Assembly: GCA_025499705.1 (NCBI GenBank)
Contig: JAFMVE010000008.1
Location: 107,788-171,787, forward strand
Origin: Carboxylicivirga caseinilyticus
GTDB taxonomy: Bacteria > Bacteroidota > Bacteroidia > Bacteroidales > Marinilabiliaceae
Direction of reading: 5' to 3'
DNA length: 64,000 bases
How positions within the stretch are numbered: position 1 is the stretch's first letter; every line of letters begins with the position of its first letter. Shown in pieces: positions 36,771 through 46,547 of this stretch. A program made the translations under genes and the position numbers. A model generated the notes under the pieces. It had not been told where the DNA came from. It saw only the letters and a list, made by a program, of their open reading frames with translations, and made no database searches.

Positions 36771-39700
36771 TTATTCCAATTCGCTCATTTGTTCTTTTTG
36801 TCTATATTCTTTTGGTGTCATGTTAAACTTTTTATTGAACTCGCGATAGAAATATGACTTGTTTGAAAAACCTGTTTTGTAAATGACTTCCTGAACAGAT
36901 AGCTTTGTGGTCAGTAATAATTTTGCTGCATGCTTTAATCTGAAGTCTTTTATAAAATCACTTGGAGAAAGAGTTGAAACATTTTTAAAATAACGATAGA
37001 AACTTCTAACATTCATATTTAATTTATCGGCAATAAATCCGGGTTTCAAGTCTTCACTTTCAATGTTCTCATTAATAATTGTAATCACCTTCTTTAAAAT
37101 GGCTTGATCCTCAGAGTGTATCAGTTTTCCATCCGTTACTTCATAAGTGCTTTTCGAAGATTTATAATACTCTCTGAGTTCCATTTTATTCTTGAGTAAT
37201 CGATTAACGATTGAAACCAAAAGTTGAGGTGAGAAAGGTTTAGTGAGGTAGGCATCTGCACCAATGTCATATCCTTCAGATTGTTCGTTGTTGGTAATCT
37301 TCGCAGATACAATAATTACAGGTATGTGTTTGGTGTAATTGCCACTCTTAATTTCTTTTACAAAGTCAAGGCCCGAAATTCCGGGCATTACAATGTCTGT
37401 TATAATTAAATCAGGTGTTTTTTCCTTGATTATTTGTAAAGCCTGAATAGCACTGCTGGCCTCAAGAATATTATATTCTTCTGATAAATTCCGGCTTATT
37501 AACCAGGTAATGTCTTTGTTGTCATCAACCAATAGAATGGTCTGTTGTGTGTTATTGCTTGTTAATAAGAGGTTTTTGTTTAATTGATCCGTTTCTGATT
37601 GTATGTCAGTTTCAGTGTTTTGATCTGTTTGATTTGGTAATAAAATAGTGAATTCGGCATATTCTCCAACCTTACTTTTTACATCAATGGTACCTTTTAA
37701 AGAGGTAACGAGACTTTTGCAAATTGATAAGCCCAGTCCGTTGCGTGAGGCAGTCGAAATGTTAGTTTGTTGATTAGAGTCATTTAGAATCTTGAATCGG
37801 TTAAACAACTTAGGAATTTGCGATTCCTCAATTCCAATACCTGTATTGTAAACTCTTAATAGTAATTGTTCGTCTTTAACTGTAGCTTCCACCTCAATGG
37901 TTGCACCGTTTTCGGAATATTTAAATGCATTGGAAATTAGATTGTTTAGTATCTTCTTTAAAAAAGCAGAATCAGTATGCCAATATAGTGAATCGGGATA
38001 AATGACTTTGAATCTAATATTGTTGTCTTTGACCTGCTGTGTAAATAATTCGGATACATCTTTTATTAAATCACTAATACAAACCGATGTAATGTGGTGC
38101 ATGTCAAAACCGGTATCTTCGATTCTTCTAAAGTCAAGTATCTCTTGTATTAAATCATTCAGATTGGTTACGTTACTTTTAAGTACTGATGTTAGTTTTC
38201 TAAGGCTTTGATTTTTATCGGAATGTGTATCAATTTGATCTGTTAAACCATTGATTAGAGTTAGTGGTGTACATAATTCATGCGTGATATTGGTGAAGAA
38301 GTTAAGTTTTGATTCCAGTAACTTCTCACGTTGTTCTTCTTCAATTTTTTGAGTCAGAGCTCTTTGCTTTTTGCTGGATCTTGCATTTAGGTACTTGAGA
38401 AATAAAATTATTATCAGTATGCCCAGAAGGGTGTAGCTCACCTTCATGTATTTAGTAAGATACCATGGGGGCAGTATTTTAATTAGAATAGAACTTTCGT
38501 TGAATTCGGAGTTAAATACATCATTATTGTATTTAATATGGAGCTTGTATTCTCCTGCAGGCAATCTTCCAAATTGAACTTCATTGTTTTTTTGCAGATT
38601 GATCCAGGCTGTATCAAAACCTTCCATCATAAATGAATATTCGTAGTTGTCAGCACTGTAATTGTCTACAGTGACGAATGAAACAGAAAATGCATTAACT
38701 GATGACGGTATTGTGATTTCATTCGATTCAGAATCAAAATGGTCTGTCCATCTCACTTTTTCACCCGAAAATTTAAGGTCGAAGAAAGTTAGGTTGGTGG
38801 AGGTGTTGATGTGGTTGAAATCGTGAGGATCAATCCAAACTAATCCGTTTATTCCGCCGAAAAATAGCTTTTTTGAATCCGGATCCTGAAAGTAAGCATC
38901 GTCAGAAAACTCTGTAACTTTCAGATCCTGCACATAATTATGGAAATAATCATTGCGTGGATTATATTTGGTTAACCCTTTGTTGGTACTTAACCAGATG
39001 CAACCATCTGTGTCTTCCAATATGCCATGAATCATATCGTTTACCAGTCCGTCCTTGCGATCAAACTGCTTGATAAGACGGGTTTGATTATTGGGAAGCA
39101 ATTGCATTTTCGTTAAGCCGGAACTGGCTCCAATATAGAAGATCGAATCTTTACTTTGATAAACGGACAGAACATCACCAATTGCTGAATAATCTGCACT
39201 ATTCATAGGAATAAAGCTGTATTCTGATGTGTTAATGTTGAATTTAATCAGGCCATAGCCTCCTCTACTTCCTATTAACAAAGTTGAATTGCCAATGTAT
39301 TTAATGGCGTGAAATTCATTGCAAACTCTTCCATTTTTGTTGAAAGAGAAATTCTTAACAGAGTCTATAACGAGCTCATTATTCGCATTGTGATATTGTA
39401 TTTTTTGCAGCCCAACACCTGCTGTGGCAGCCCATAATGTTTGATCGTCTGTTTCGCAAATGGAGTGAACCTTTTGTATTTCAAAGTTGGCATCGTTTTT
39501 TGGTGTAATTACTCTTTTTTTGTCGAATGAGTAATACGAAAGCCCTGGGCCTTCGGTTCCTATCCATAAAATATCTCTGTAAATACTTTTTGATATTGAA
39601 AATACCAGGTTACTGGAAAGTCCATTGCTTGTTGTATATGATTTCACCTGTTGGCTCAGAATCTGGTTATCGCTTGATTCGTTGTAATCGCTTATAAATA

Positions 39701-40823
39701 CAACTCCTTCTCCTTTGGTTCCAATCCACATGTCATTGTTTTCAGTGTAAATGGTTCTGATTGGTTTTTGCAAATTAAAAGGAAGCTGATTGAGTGTAAT
39801 ATCTTGAAAGTTTTCAGGTTTGTCGTAATACATTTGAACTCCTTGTCCGTCGGTTCCAATCCATAAAATATTCTGACGTATATCACTCAAGAGAGAAAAA
39901 ACGCCAATGTTCATATTAACCTCTTTTGCTTTATACTGATTATTTCTTTCCAATCTTAGTACACCATTACTAATAAAAGCTATGTAGATATCATTTTGAA
40001 AAGGAGTTATCTGAGAGATTTTACCGTATTTCTCAATTAAAGAACTGATATCAGAAATAAAAACAGTTTGATCAGTTTCAATTATTTTTTTGTAAATCCA
40101 TCCATTGGAGTCTATCCAATAGAGAGTATTAGCTGCGATAGTAGCATAAGTAACAGGGTATTTATGTAACGTTTGAGTGGTGTTGCTTATTATTTTTTTT
40201 GTTTTGCTGTCTAATTCAATATGTATAATTTCTCCGTTGCTCAATAAAAGTTCAAACTGATTATTATTTGTGCTATAAATGGTTTTAACATCATCTTTAA
40301 TAATGTTGTCAATTTCAATAGGTGTAAAATGTTTGGTATCTGGTGTGTAATATTGTATTTGATTGTCTTTTAAAATAACACATGTATTACCTTTGTTATC
40401 GCTACAGATGAGTTTTGCTTCAGGACATTCAGGATGAGATTCCGTTACTTCTTTGTTTGTGATGGAGAATTTATTTAATCCTAGAAAAGTTGATACCCAA
40501 AGATAGTCCTTCTCTGCTGGTGTAATTTTGTGGATTATATTACTGCAGAGTGATTTTTCAATTTGTAAATCAAATCGATATACGAATATGTTTTTGCTGT
40601 TGTAAAGATTTAATCCATCGTAAGTTCCGATCCAAAGGTATCCGTTATCATCCTGATGCAGACATAATATCGCCTTATTTGAAATATCTATATTTTCTGC
40701 TTTATATAGCTTTAGTTCTTCGGCATTGGTGTTTTTTGTAATTGCAATAAATCCGCAGATGAACAATAGAATTAAAGCTCTAATGTTGTATAAGGAATCG
40801 TTTATTTTATTAAAACTGATCAT
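36771..40823 (-). CDS. Hybrid two-component system regulator with AraC output
   Basis: This 1350-aa one-protein sensor-regulator has an N-terminal signal/TM segment. A periplasmic sensor of about 14 Reg_prop beta-propeller repeats follows (e.g. YLWIGTYDGLNLY, ILWIGTDGQGVQMY), then a Y_Y_Y domain (about 715-780) and a transmembrane helix (about 791-811). The histidine kinase core has TNITHELCTPL (His about 846) and a HATPase with GLGLSICKSL. A receiver (about 1093-1205) has ILLVDDN, IITDIVMPG and VSAK, and an AraC-type DNA-binding domain (about 1260-1345) ends the protein. Such regulators sense an oligosaccharide and switch on the local utilisation locus. It is divergent from GH92-2 across a 363-bp gap. 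Confidence 0.95.
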   Translation of the reverse strand: MISFNKINDSLYNIRALILLFICGFIAITKNTNAEELKLYKAENIDISNKAILCLHQDDNGYLWIGTYDGLNLYNSKNIFVYRFDLQIEKSLCSNIIHKITPAEKDYLWVSTFLGLNKFSITNKEVTESHPECPEAKLICSDNKGNTCVILKDNQIQYYTPDTKHFTPIEIDNIIKDDVKTIYSTNNNQFELLLSNGEIIHIELDSKTKKIISNTTQTLHKYPVTYATIAANTLYWIDSNGWIYKKIIETDQTVFISDISSLIEKYGKISQITPFQNDIYIAFISNGVLRLERNNQYKAKEVNMNIGVFSLLSDIRQNILWIGTDGQGVQMYYDKPENFQDITLNQLPFNLQKPIRTIYTENNDMWIGTKGEGVVFISDYNESSDNQILSQQVKSYTTSNGLSSNLVFSISKSIYRDILWIGTEGPGLSYYSFDKKRVITPKNDANFEIQKVHSICETDDQTLWAATAGVGLQKIQYHNANNELVIDSVKNFSFNKNGRVCNEFHAIKYIGNSTLLIGSRGGYGLIKFNINTSEYSFIPMNSADYSAIGDVLSVYQSKDSIFYIGASSGLTKMQLLPNNQTRLIKQFDRKDGLVNDMIHGILEDTDGCIWLSTNKGLTKYNPRNDYFHNYVQDLKVTEFSDDAYFQDPDSKKLFFGGINGLVWIDPHDFNHINTSTNLTFFDLKFSGEKVRWTDHFDSESNEITIPSSVNAFSVSFVTVDNYSADNYEYSFMMEGFDTAWINLQKNNEVQFGRLPAGEYKLHIKYNNDVFNSEFNESSILIKILPPWYLTKYMKVSYTLLGILIIILFLKYLNARSSKKQRALTQKIEEEQREKLLESKLNFFTNITHELCTPLTLINGLTDQIDTHSDKNQSLRKLTSVLKSNVTNLNDLIQEILDFRRIEDTGFDMHHITSVCISDLIKDVSELFTQQVKDNNIRFKVIYPDSLYWHTDSAFLKKILNNLISNAFKYSENGATIEVEATVKDEQLLLRVYNTGIGIEESQIPKLFNRFKILNDSNQQTNISTASRNGLGLSICKSLVTSLKGTIDVKSKVGEYAEFTILLPNQTDQNTETDIQSETDQLNKNLLLTSNNTQQTILLVDDNKDITWLISRNLSEEYNILEASSAIQALQIIKEKTPDLIITDIVMPGISGLDFVKEIKSGNYTKHIPVIIVSAKITNNEQSEGYDIGADAYLTKPFSPQLLVSIVNRLLKNKMELREYYKSSKSTYEVTDGKLIHSEDQAILKKVITIINENIESEDLKPGFIADKLNMNVRSFYRYFKNVSTLSPSDFIKDFRLKHAAKLLLTTKLSVQEVIYKTGFSNKSYFYREFNKKFNMTPKEYRQKEQMSELE

Positions 40824-41186
40824 ATTTACAGATATTCAGGTTGTTATAAAATAAAGCATTCAATTTCTTGATATACTTCAATTCAGTATGGAGGAGCACT
40901 TTAGATCAAACTAGAAATTAAGTTCCTCTTTTACACTTTCCATATCTTCTGATTCTTTCATTATCCCTTCACATAAACCCAATGAATTATCAGACATAAA
41001 TTTTAATGCAAAGAATACGTCAAAAAATGAAAAATTCAAATTAAATCAAATAATATTTAAAAATTATGTTGTGTCTGTAAAAAAAAATATACATTTTTGG
41101 GACGGGTAAAAAAATCTTATAAAATCTATAGATAGAATAATATGTAAAACAATGTAATGATTGAATTATGTATTAAAAACTAGTAG
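40824..41186. other. Divergent control region between hybrid regulator and GH92-2
   Basis: This 363-bp AT-rich region must hold promoters for both directions. A weak -7-like box for the regulator (minus-strand TATTCTTTG) lies around 41010. A run 'gaggaacttaatttctag' on the minus strand and several A/T tracts are seen. No ORF or clear operator is seen. Confidence 0.45.
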
Positions 41187-43499
41187 ATGAAAAAGTGGTT
41201 AAAAGGTTTTGGTATATGTTTGAATATTGCTCTTATCTCATGTCAAACAAATATCAAACCAGATGATTGTAGTCCATCAGAAGACTATAGTCAATATGTA
41301 AATCCATTGGTGGGAACTTTTGGGGAAGGAAATACCTATCCCGGAGCGCAAGTACCGTTTGGAATGGTTCAGATTAGTCCTGATACCGAAAAGTGGGAAT
41401 GGGGAGCAGCTTCCGGATATGAATATTCAGATAGTACAATCTATGGCTTTTCGATGTTGCATTTACATGGCACCGGGATTCCGGACATGGGCGATATTCT
41501 GATTATGCCAACTGTAGGTGACTTAAAGTTACATTCAGGTAGTAAGGATAAAAAAAATAAAGGTTATTTATCTGGGTTTAGTCATGCTAATGAACAAGCC
41601 TCACCTGGATATTATTCTGTTCTTCTCGACGATTACAATATTAGAGCAGAGTTGACATCTACGAATCGGGCAGGAATGATGCGCTTTACTTATCCTGAAG
41701 TGGATACTGCACGCGTGTTGATCGATTTAAGTCATGTTCTTCGGTGGGATGTTGTTTGGTCTAATGTACGTGTTCTGGACGATCAGACTATTGTTGGTAT
41801 GCATCAGGTAAAAGGCTGGGCAAAAGAAAGGTATGTTTATTTTGCTGCGCGTTTTTCAAAGCCATTTGATGATTGTCGCATATTCTCAGACAAAAAAGAA
41901 GTACGTTACGATTCATATAAAAACTATCGTTTTAGAAGTAGTAAGGAAGCCTCAGGAAAGGATATTCAGGTGGTAAGTGAATATTTTAATATGACTTCAG
42001 ATGAGCATCTTCAGGTTAAAGTTGGTATCTCAGCCATTAGCACTGATAATGCAATTAATAATCTGGATGAAGAGATTTTCGATTGGGATTTTGATAAGGT
42101 CAGGTTGGCTGCAAGAGATTTATGGAATAAAGAATTATCAAAGTTCGATGTGAAAGGCTCAGATGTACAAAAAGAGACTTTTTATACTGGCGTGTATCAT
42201 GCATTTATGGCACCGGTTCAGTATAGCGATTACAATAATGAGTATAGGGGATTAGATCAGAACATTCATCAACAAAAAGGATTTAATAACTATACTGTTT
42301 TTTCGTTGTGGGATACTTATAGAGCTACACATCCTTTGTTTTGTCTTGTTCAACCTGAACGAAATGCGGATATGATCAATTCGATGCTTTCTCATTACGA
42401 TCAAAGTGTTGATAGTTTGTTGCCAATTTGGTCATTTTGGAATAACGAAACCTGGTGTATGATTGGTTATCATGCGGTGCCGGTTATCACCGATGCCTAT
42501 TTTAATGGTATTCAGGGAGTAGATTGGGAAAAGGCATTGGAAGCCTGCGTGAAATCAGCAACCCATAAAGAATATGATGCAGTAACAGATTACGAGCAAT
42601 TAGGATATGTCCCTTATGATCTGGAAAATGAGTCGGTATCAAAAACACTTGAGTACGCTTATGATGATTATTGTATTGCCCGTTTAGCTAAAGCTTTGGG
42701 TAAAGATAAAATCTATGAAAGATTCTCAAAACGTAGTTTAGGTTATAAGAATTTGTTTGATAAGCAAATTGGTTGGATGCGCCCGAAGGATAGTCAGGGA
42801 AATTGGATGGAACCTTTCGATCCGTTTTATTTTCAACACTTAGGAGCCTTTACTGAAGGTACGACATGGCAGTATTCATGGTACGTTCCGCATGATGTAA
42901 ATGGGTTAATCAATTGTTTTGGCGGAGCTGATATTTTTGAAGCTAAACTAGATTCGTTATTCACGGTTAGTCATGGTGAAGAATATGACGGGACGGATGA
43001 TATTCAAGGAAGAATTGGGCAATACTGGCATGGTAATGAACCCAGTCATCATATTACCTATTTCTACAATTATATTGGTAAACCCTGGAAAGGTCAGAAA
43101 TTGATTCGTGAGATCATCAATACACAATATGGTAATAAACCCAACTCGTTATGTGGTAATGATGATTGTGGTCAGATGTCGGCCTGGTATATTTTTTCAG
43201 CCATGGGCTTTTATCCGGTGGCACCTTCATCGGGATATTATGTACTGGGAAGTCCTGAATTACCTGAAGTGACAATGAATCTATCTAATGGAAAGCAGTT
43301 CAAGGTCGTTTCAGAAAATTACGGTGAAGAGAATTACTACGTCAAAAAGGTATCCTTAAATGGAGAGGAGTTAAAAAGAAGCTGGATTTCTGTTGAAGAG
43401 GTATTGAGTGGGGGAGAATTAGTTTTTGAAATGTCATCAACGCCTGAAGAGGGTTTTGGAATTGGAGAAGAGGCTATACCTCCGTCACTTGTTTGGTAA
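41187..43499 (+). CDS. GH92 alpha-mannosidase lipoprotein (GH92-2)
   Basis: This 770-aa predicted surface lipoprotein (lipobox ALISC) has the full GH92 set: YVNPLVGTFGEGNTYPGA, 'VPFGMVQISPDT', TEGTTWQYSWYVPHD, HGNEPSHH and GNDDCGQMSAW. These are the calcium and active-site motifs of exo-alpha-1,2/1,3-mannosidases of this family; linkage specificity cannot be read from sequence alone. It opens the rightward run GH92-2, GH92-3, GH76, and it is divergent from the regulator. A terminator-like hairpin follows, but GH92-3 begins only 118 bp on. Confidence 0.96.
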   Translation: MKKWLKGFGICLNIALISCQTNIKPDDCSPSEDYSQYVNPLVGTFGEGNTYPGAQVPFGMVQISPDTEKWEWGAASGYEYSDSTIYGFSMLHLHGTGIPDMGDILIMPTVGDLKLHSGSKDKKNKGYLSGFSHANEQASPGYYSVLLDDYNIRAELTSTNRAGMMRFTYPEVDTARVLIDLSHVLRWDVVWSNVRVLDDQTIVGMHQVKGWAKERYVYFAARFSKPFDDCRIFSDKKEVRYDSYKNYRFRSSKEASGKDIQVVSEYFNMTSDEHLQVKVGISAISTDNAINNLDEEIFDWDFDKVRLAARDLWNKELSKFDVKGSDVQKETFYTGVYHAFMAPVQYSDYNNEYRGLDQNIHQQKGFNNYTVFSLWDTYRATHPLFCLVQPERNADMINSMLSHYDQSVDSLLPIWSFWNNETWCMIGYHAVPVITDAYFNGIQGVDWEKALEACVKSATHKEYDAVTDYEQLGYVPYDLENESVSKTLEYAYDDYCIARLAKALGKDKIYERFSKRSLGYKNLFDKQIGWMRPKDSQGNWMEPFDPFYFQHLGAFTEGTTWQYSWYVPHDVNGLINCFGGADIFEAKLDSLFTVSHGEEYDGTDDIQGRIGQYWHGNEPSHHITYFYNYIGKPWKGQKLIREIINTQYGNKPNSLCGNDDCGQMSAWYIFSAMGFYPVAPSSGYYVLGSPELPEVTMNLSNGKQFKVVSENYGEENYYVKKVSLNGEELKRSWISVEEVLSGGELVFEMSSTPEEGFGIGEEAIPPSLVW

Positions 43500-43521
43500 A
43501 GTTGTTCTAAAATTGAATGAT

Positions 43522-43557
43522 AAAGTTCCTCATTACATCATTTTTGCGGAACTTTTT
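43522..43557 (+). terminator. Terminator-like hairpin between GH92-2 and GH92-3
   Basis: The stem aaagttcc / ggaacttt has an 18-nt loop and is followed by TT. It may give partial termination inside the gene run. Confidence 0.6.
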
Positions 43558-43617
43558 AAATGAGCTAATTTATAGGGGATTGGATTTAATCTGATCCTTC
43601 TGATTATTGAATATATA

Positions 43618-46533
43618 ATGGTGAAAATTAAATATGTCCTTTTTGTCGTATTGATAATTATGCTGGTGTCCTGTCAGGAGAAGGATTATACTAAATTGGT
43701 GAATCCTTTTATTGGAACAGGTGGCCATGGTCATACCTATCCTGGGGCAGTAGTTCCCTTTGGTATGGTTCAACTGAGTCCTGATACGCGAAATGACAAT
43801 AGCTGGGACGGTTGTGCGGGTTATCATTACAGTGACAGTGCGATTGTTGGTTTTAGTCATACCCATCTTTCAGGAGTTGGAGTTCCTGAATATTGTGATA
43901 TACTTTTTTTACCGCATACCGGAGAAATATCACTTGATGCAGGAACCAGAGAAAATCCGGGAGCCGGTTATCGCTCATATTATCAACACGGCTCTGAAGT
44001 GGCTGAACCTGGCTATTATAAGGTAATTCTTGATGATTATAAAGTTGATGTTGAGTTAACAGCAACCACACGTGTTGGATTACAGAGATATCGTTTCAAT
44101 GGAGATTCTCAACCCAAAATATTACTGGATCTCATACATCGGGATGAAGTAATCAATTCGGCAATTAATATTAAGGATCAAAGTAGTATATCAGGTTATC
44201 GATTTTCAAAAGATTGGGCAGGCCGGCAAAAGGTATTCTTTTCAACTCAGTTTTCCGTTCCATTTAATAAGGTGCAATTCTATCAGAATGGGATAGAGGT
44301 TCAAAATATTACTGATGGAAAAGGTGGAGTACAGGCTGTTTTTTCTTTTCCAGAAGGTGTCCGGGATATTCAGGTTAAAACAGCGTTATCGTCTGTTAGT
44401 GAAGAAGGAGCTTTTAAGAATCTGAAGAAAGAGCTTGATCGTTGGGACTTTAATGCAGTTCGTAAACAGGCACATGAACTGTGGAATGAAAATTTGGGTA
44501 AGATTGATGTGGAAGCAAAAAATAAAGAAGATCTGACTAACTTTTATACCTCATGGTATCATTGTTTGGTTTCACCAAATGTTTATTCCGATGTTGATGG
44601 AAATTATAGGGGAATGGATGATCAGATACATCAGGCGGAAGGCTATACTCATTATACCATTTTTTCTTTATGGGATACTTTCAGAACATTACATCCATTA
44701 TTAACCATTACTCACCCTGAGGAAACCAGAGATTTTATTTGTAGTCTCATAGATAAGGGAGAACAGTTTGAAACCTATCCGATGTGGGAACTGGCAGGTA
44801 ATGATACACGCTGTATGATTGGTTATCATGCGGTTTCAATTATAACAGATGCATTCAAAAAAGGTATACGCGATTTTGATCATGAAAAGGCTTTGGATTT
44901 AATGTTGGCAACAGCCAACAAGGACTGGCGCGGCATGAAAGACTATCGTGAAAAAGGTTTTGTTACGGCTAATAAAAGTAGTCAGGCTGTTTCAAAAACG
45001 CTTGAATATGCCTACGATGACTGGTGTATTGCTGAATTCGCCAAATCAATTGGTAACGAAGAGGTTTATTATGAGTTTTTAAGACGTTCGCTTTTCTATA
45101 AAAACTGTTTTGATCCAACCAGTGGATTTATGAGAGGCCGAGAAAATAATGGAAATTGGGTGAGTGATTTTGATCGTACAACTGTAGGTTATCATTATAC
45201 CGAAGGAAATGCATTTCAGTATAGTTTCTTTGTTCCTCACGATGTATATGGATTAATTCAGCTAAAAGGAGGAACAGATGCTTTTGAAAATTGGTTGGAT
45301 AGTTTATTTGAAACAGAGATAGTGGAAGAATTGCACGAAAATTCAGATGTGTCAGGATTGATTGGTAATTATGCTCATGGGAATGAGCCAAGTCATCATA
45401 TAGCCTGGATGTATGCATGGGTGGGCAATTATACCAAATTAACTGATCGAATAAGGCAGATAATAACAACTCAATATGCTCCGGTTCCGGGCGGTATTGC
45501 TGGTAATGAGGATTGTGGCCAGATGTCGGCCTGGTATGTGATGAGTTCGACAGGCATGTTTCCTGTTTGTCCGGGAAGAACGGATTATGTTTTGGGTTTG
45601 CCTTTGTTTAAGAGTGTTGATTTTCATCTGGATAATGGTAATCATTTTCGTATTGATACGGATGGTGCCACTCTTAAGGATAATGGAATATATCCTGTAT
45701 CCTACTCCATTAATGGAAAAGAGGGAGTAGAGAGTATGATTACACATGCTACAATTCTTAATGGGGGTGTTGTTGAATTTAAGACAGGAGATAGAGCTGG
45801 TAATTTTGCTTTACCATCAAAAAATATTGAGCAAGAAATAACAGGAAATGTTTATGTTGAAAGTGGCGATCAGGTGTTTCTATCTCAAACTGAGGTTAAA
45901 TTATACTGTTCAACGCCTAATGCTGAAATTTACTATACTTTGGATGGTTCAAATCCGGATCCAAACAGCTTAAAATATACCAAACCATTTAAGATAAATG
46001 AATCAACTGTTATAAAGACAAGAGCTTATGGTAAAGGATTGAATCCCGGCTATATCTCTAAGGTGGCATTTACTAAAAGTGATCGTCCTGAGAGTCAAAA
46101 ATCAAAAAACTTAGAACGAGGATTAGCGTGCCAATATTATGAGGGGATTTATCGCTCTATCTATGATTTTGCTTTGGATAATCCAACTAAAAAGGAAGTA
46201 GTATCCAACTTTAACTTGTCGTGTATTGACAGAGATGAGTGGATAGCAATGAATTTCAATGGTTTCATTAAGATTGAAAAAGAAGGACTCTATCATTTCG
46301 AAGTGGTAATGAATGATGGTGGAGCATTGAAAATTGATAATACAGAATTGTTTGAAAGTGATGGGCGTAAGGAAAAGGCCATGAAACAACATGGTTCGGT
46401 GTGGTTAAGTAAAGGATTGCATACTGTTAATTTGGGATTTTACCAGTGTTCCAATGAAATTGAGTTGGATTTTAAATGGAAGGTTCCTGGTGAGAAATTG
46501 TCGTATGTTCCTGCCAGACAATTATTTCATTAA
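43618..46533 (+). CDS. GH92 alpha-mannosidase with C-terminal chitobiase-like and PA14-like domains (GH92-3)
   Basis: This 971-aa lipoprotein (lipobox LVSC, then QEKD) is about 200 residues longer than its paralogues. Residues 20-720 are a complete GH92: VNPFIGTGGHGHTYPGA, TEGNAFQYSFFVPHD, HGNEPSHH and GNEDCGQMSAW. Residues about 753-825 form a CHB_HEX_C_1-type domain (VKLYCSTPNAEIYYTLDGS). Residues about 833-965 form a PA14-like beta domain (NDGGALKIDNTELFES). The extras probably anchor the enzyme to a polymer. The GH76 gene starts 14 bp after its stop, so the two are co-transcribed. Confidence 0.93.
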   Translation: MVKIKYVLFVVLIIMLVSCQEKDYTKLVNPFIGTGGHGHTYPGAVVPFGMVQLSPDTRNDNSWDGCAGYHYSDSAIVGFSHTHLSGVGVPEYCDILFLPHTGEISLDAGTRENPGAGYRSYYQHGSEVAEPGYYKVILDDYKVDVELTATTRVGLQRYRFNGDSQPKILLDLIHRDEVINSAINIKDQSSISGYRFSKDWAGRQKVFFSTQFSVPFNKVQFYQNGIEVQNITDGKGGVQAVFSFPEGVRDIQVKTALSSVSEEGAFKNLKKELDRWDFNAVRKQAHELWNENLGKIDVEAKNKEDLTNFYTSWYHCLVSPNVYSDVDGNYRGMDDQIHQAEGYTHYTIFSLWDTFRTLHPLLTITHPEETRDFICSLIDKGEQFETYPMWELAGNDTRCMIGYHAVSIITDAFKKGIRDFDHEKALDLMLATANKDWRGMKDYREKGFVTANKSSQAVSKTLEYAYDDWCIAEFAKSIGNEEVYYEFLRRSLFYKNCFDPTSGFMRGRENNGNWVSDFDRTTVGYHYTEGNAFQYSFFVPHDVYGLIQLKGGTDAFENWLDSLFETEIVEELHENSDVSGLIGNYAHGNEPSHHIAWMYAWVGNYTKLTDRIRQIITTQYAPVPGGIAGNEDCGQMSAWYVMSSTGMFPVCPGRTDYVLGLPLFKSVDFHLDNGNHFRIDTDGATLKDNGIYPVSYSINGKEGVESMITHATILNGGVVEFKTGDRAGNFALPSKNIEQEITGNVYVESGDQVFLSQTEVKLYCSTPNAEIYYTLDGSNPDPNSLKYTKPFKINESTVIKTRAYGKGLNPGYISKVAFTKSDRPESQKSKNLERGLACQYYEGIYRSIYDFALDNPTKKEVVSNFNLSCIDRDEWIAMNFNGFIKIEKEGLYHFEVVMNDGGALKIDNTELFESDGRKEKAMKQHGSVWLSKGLHTVNLGFYQCSNEIELDFKWKVPGEKLSYVPARQLFH

Positions 46534-46547
46534 TTTATTTTGAGGAT

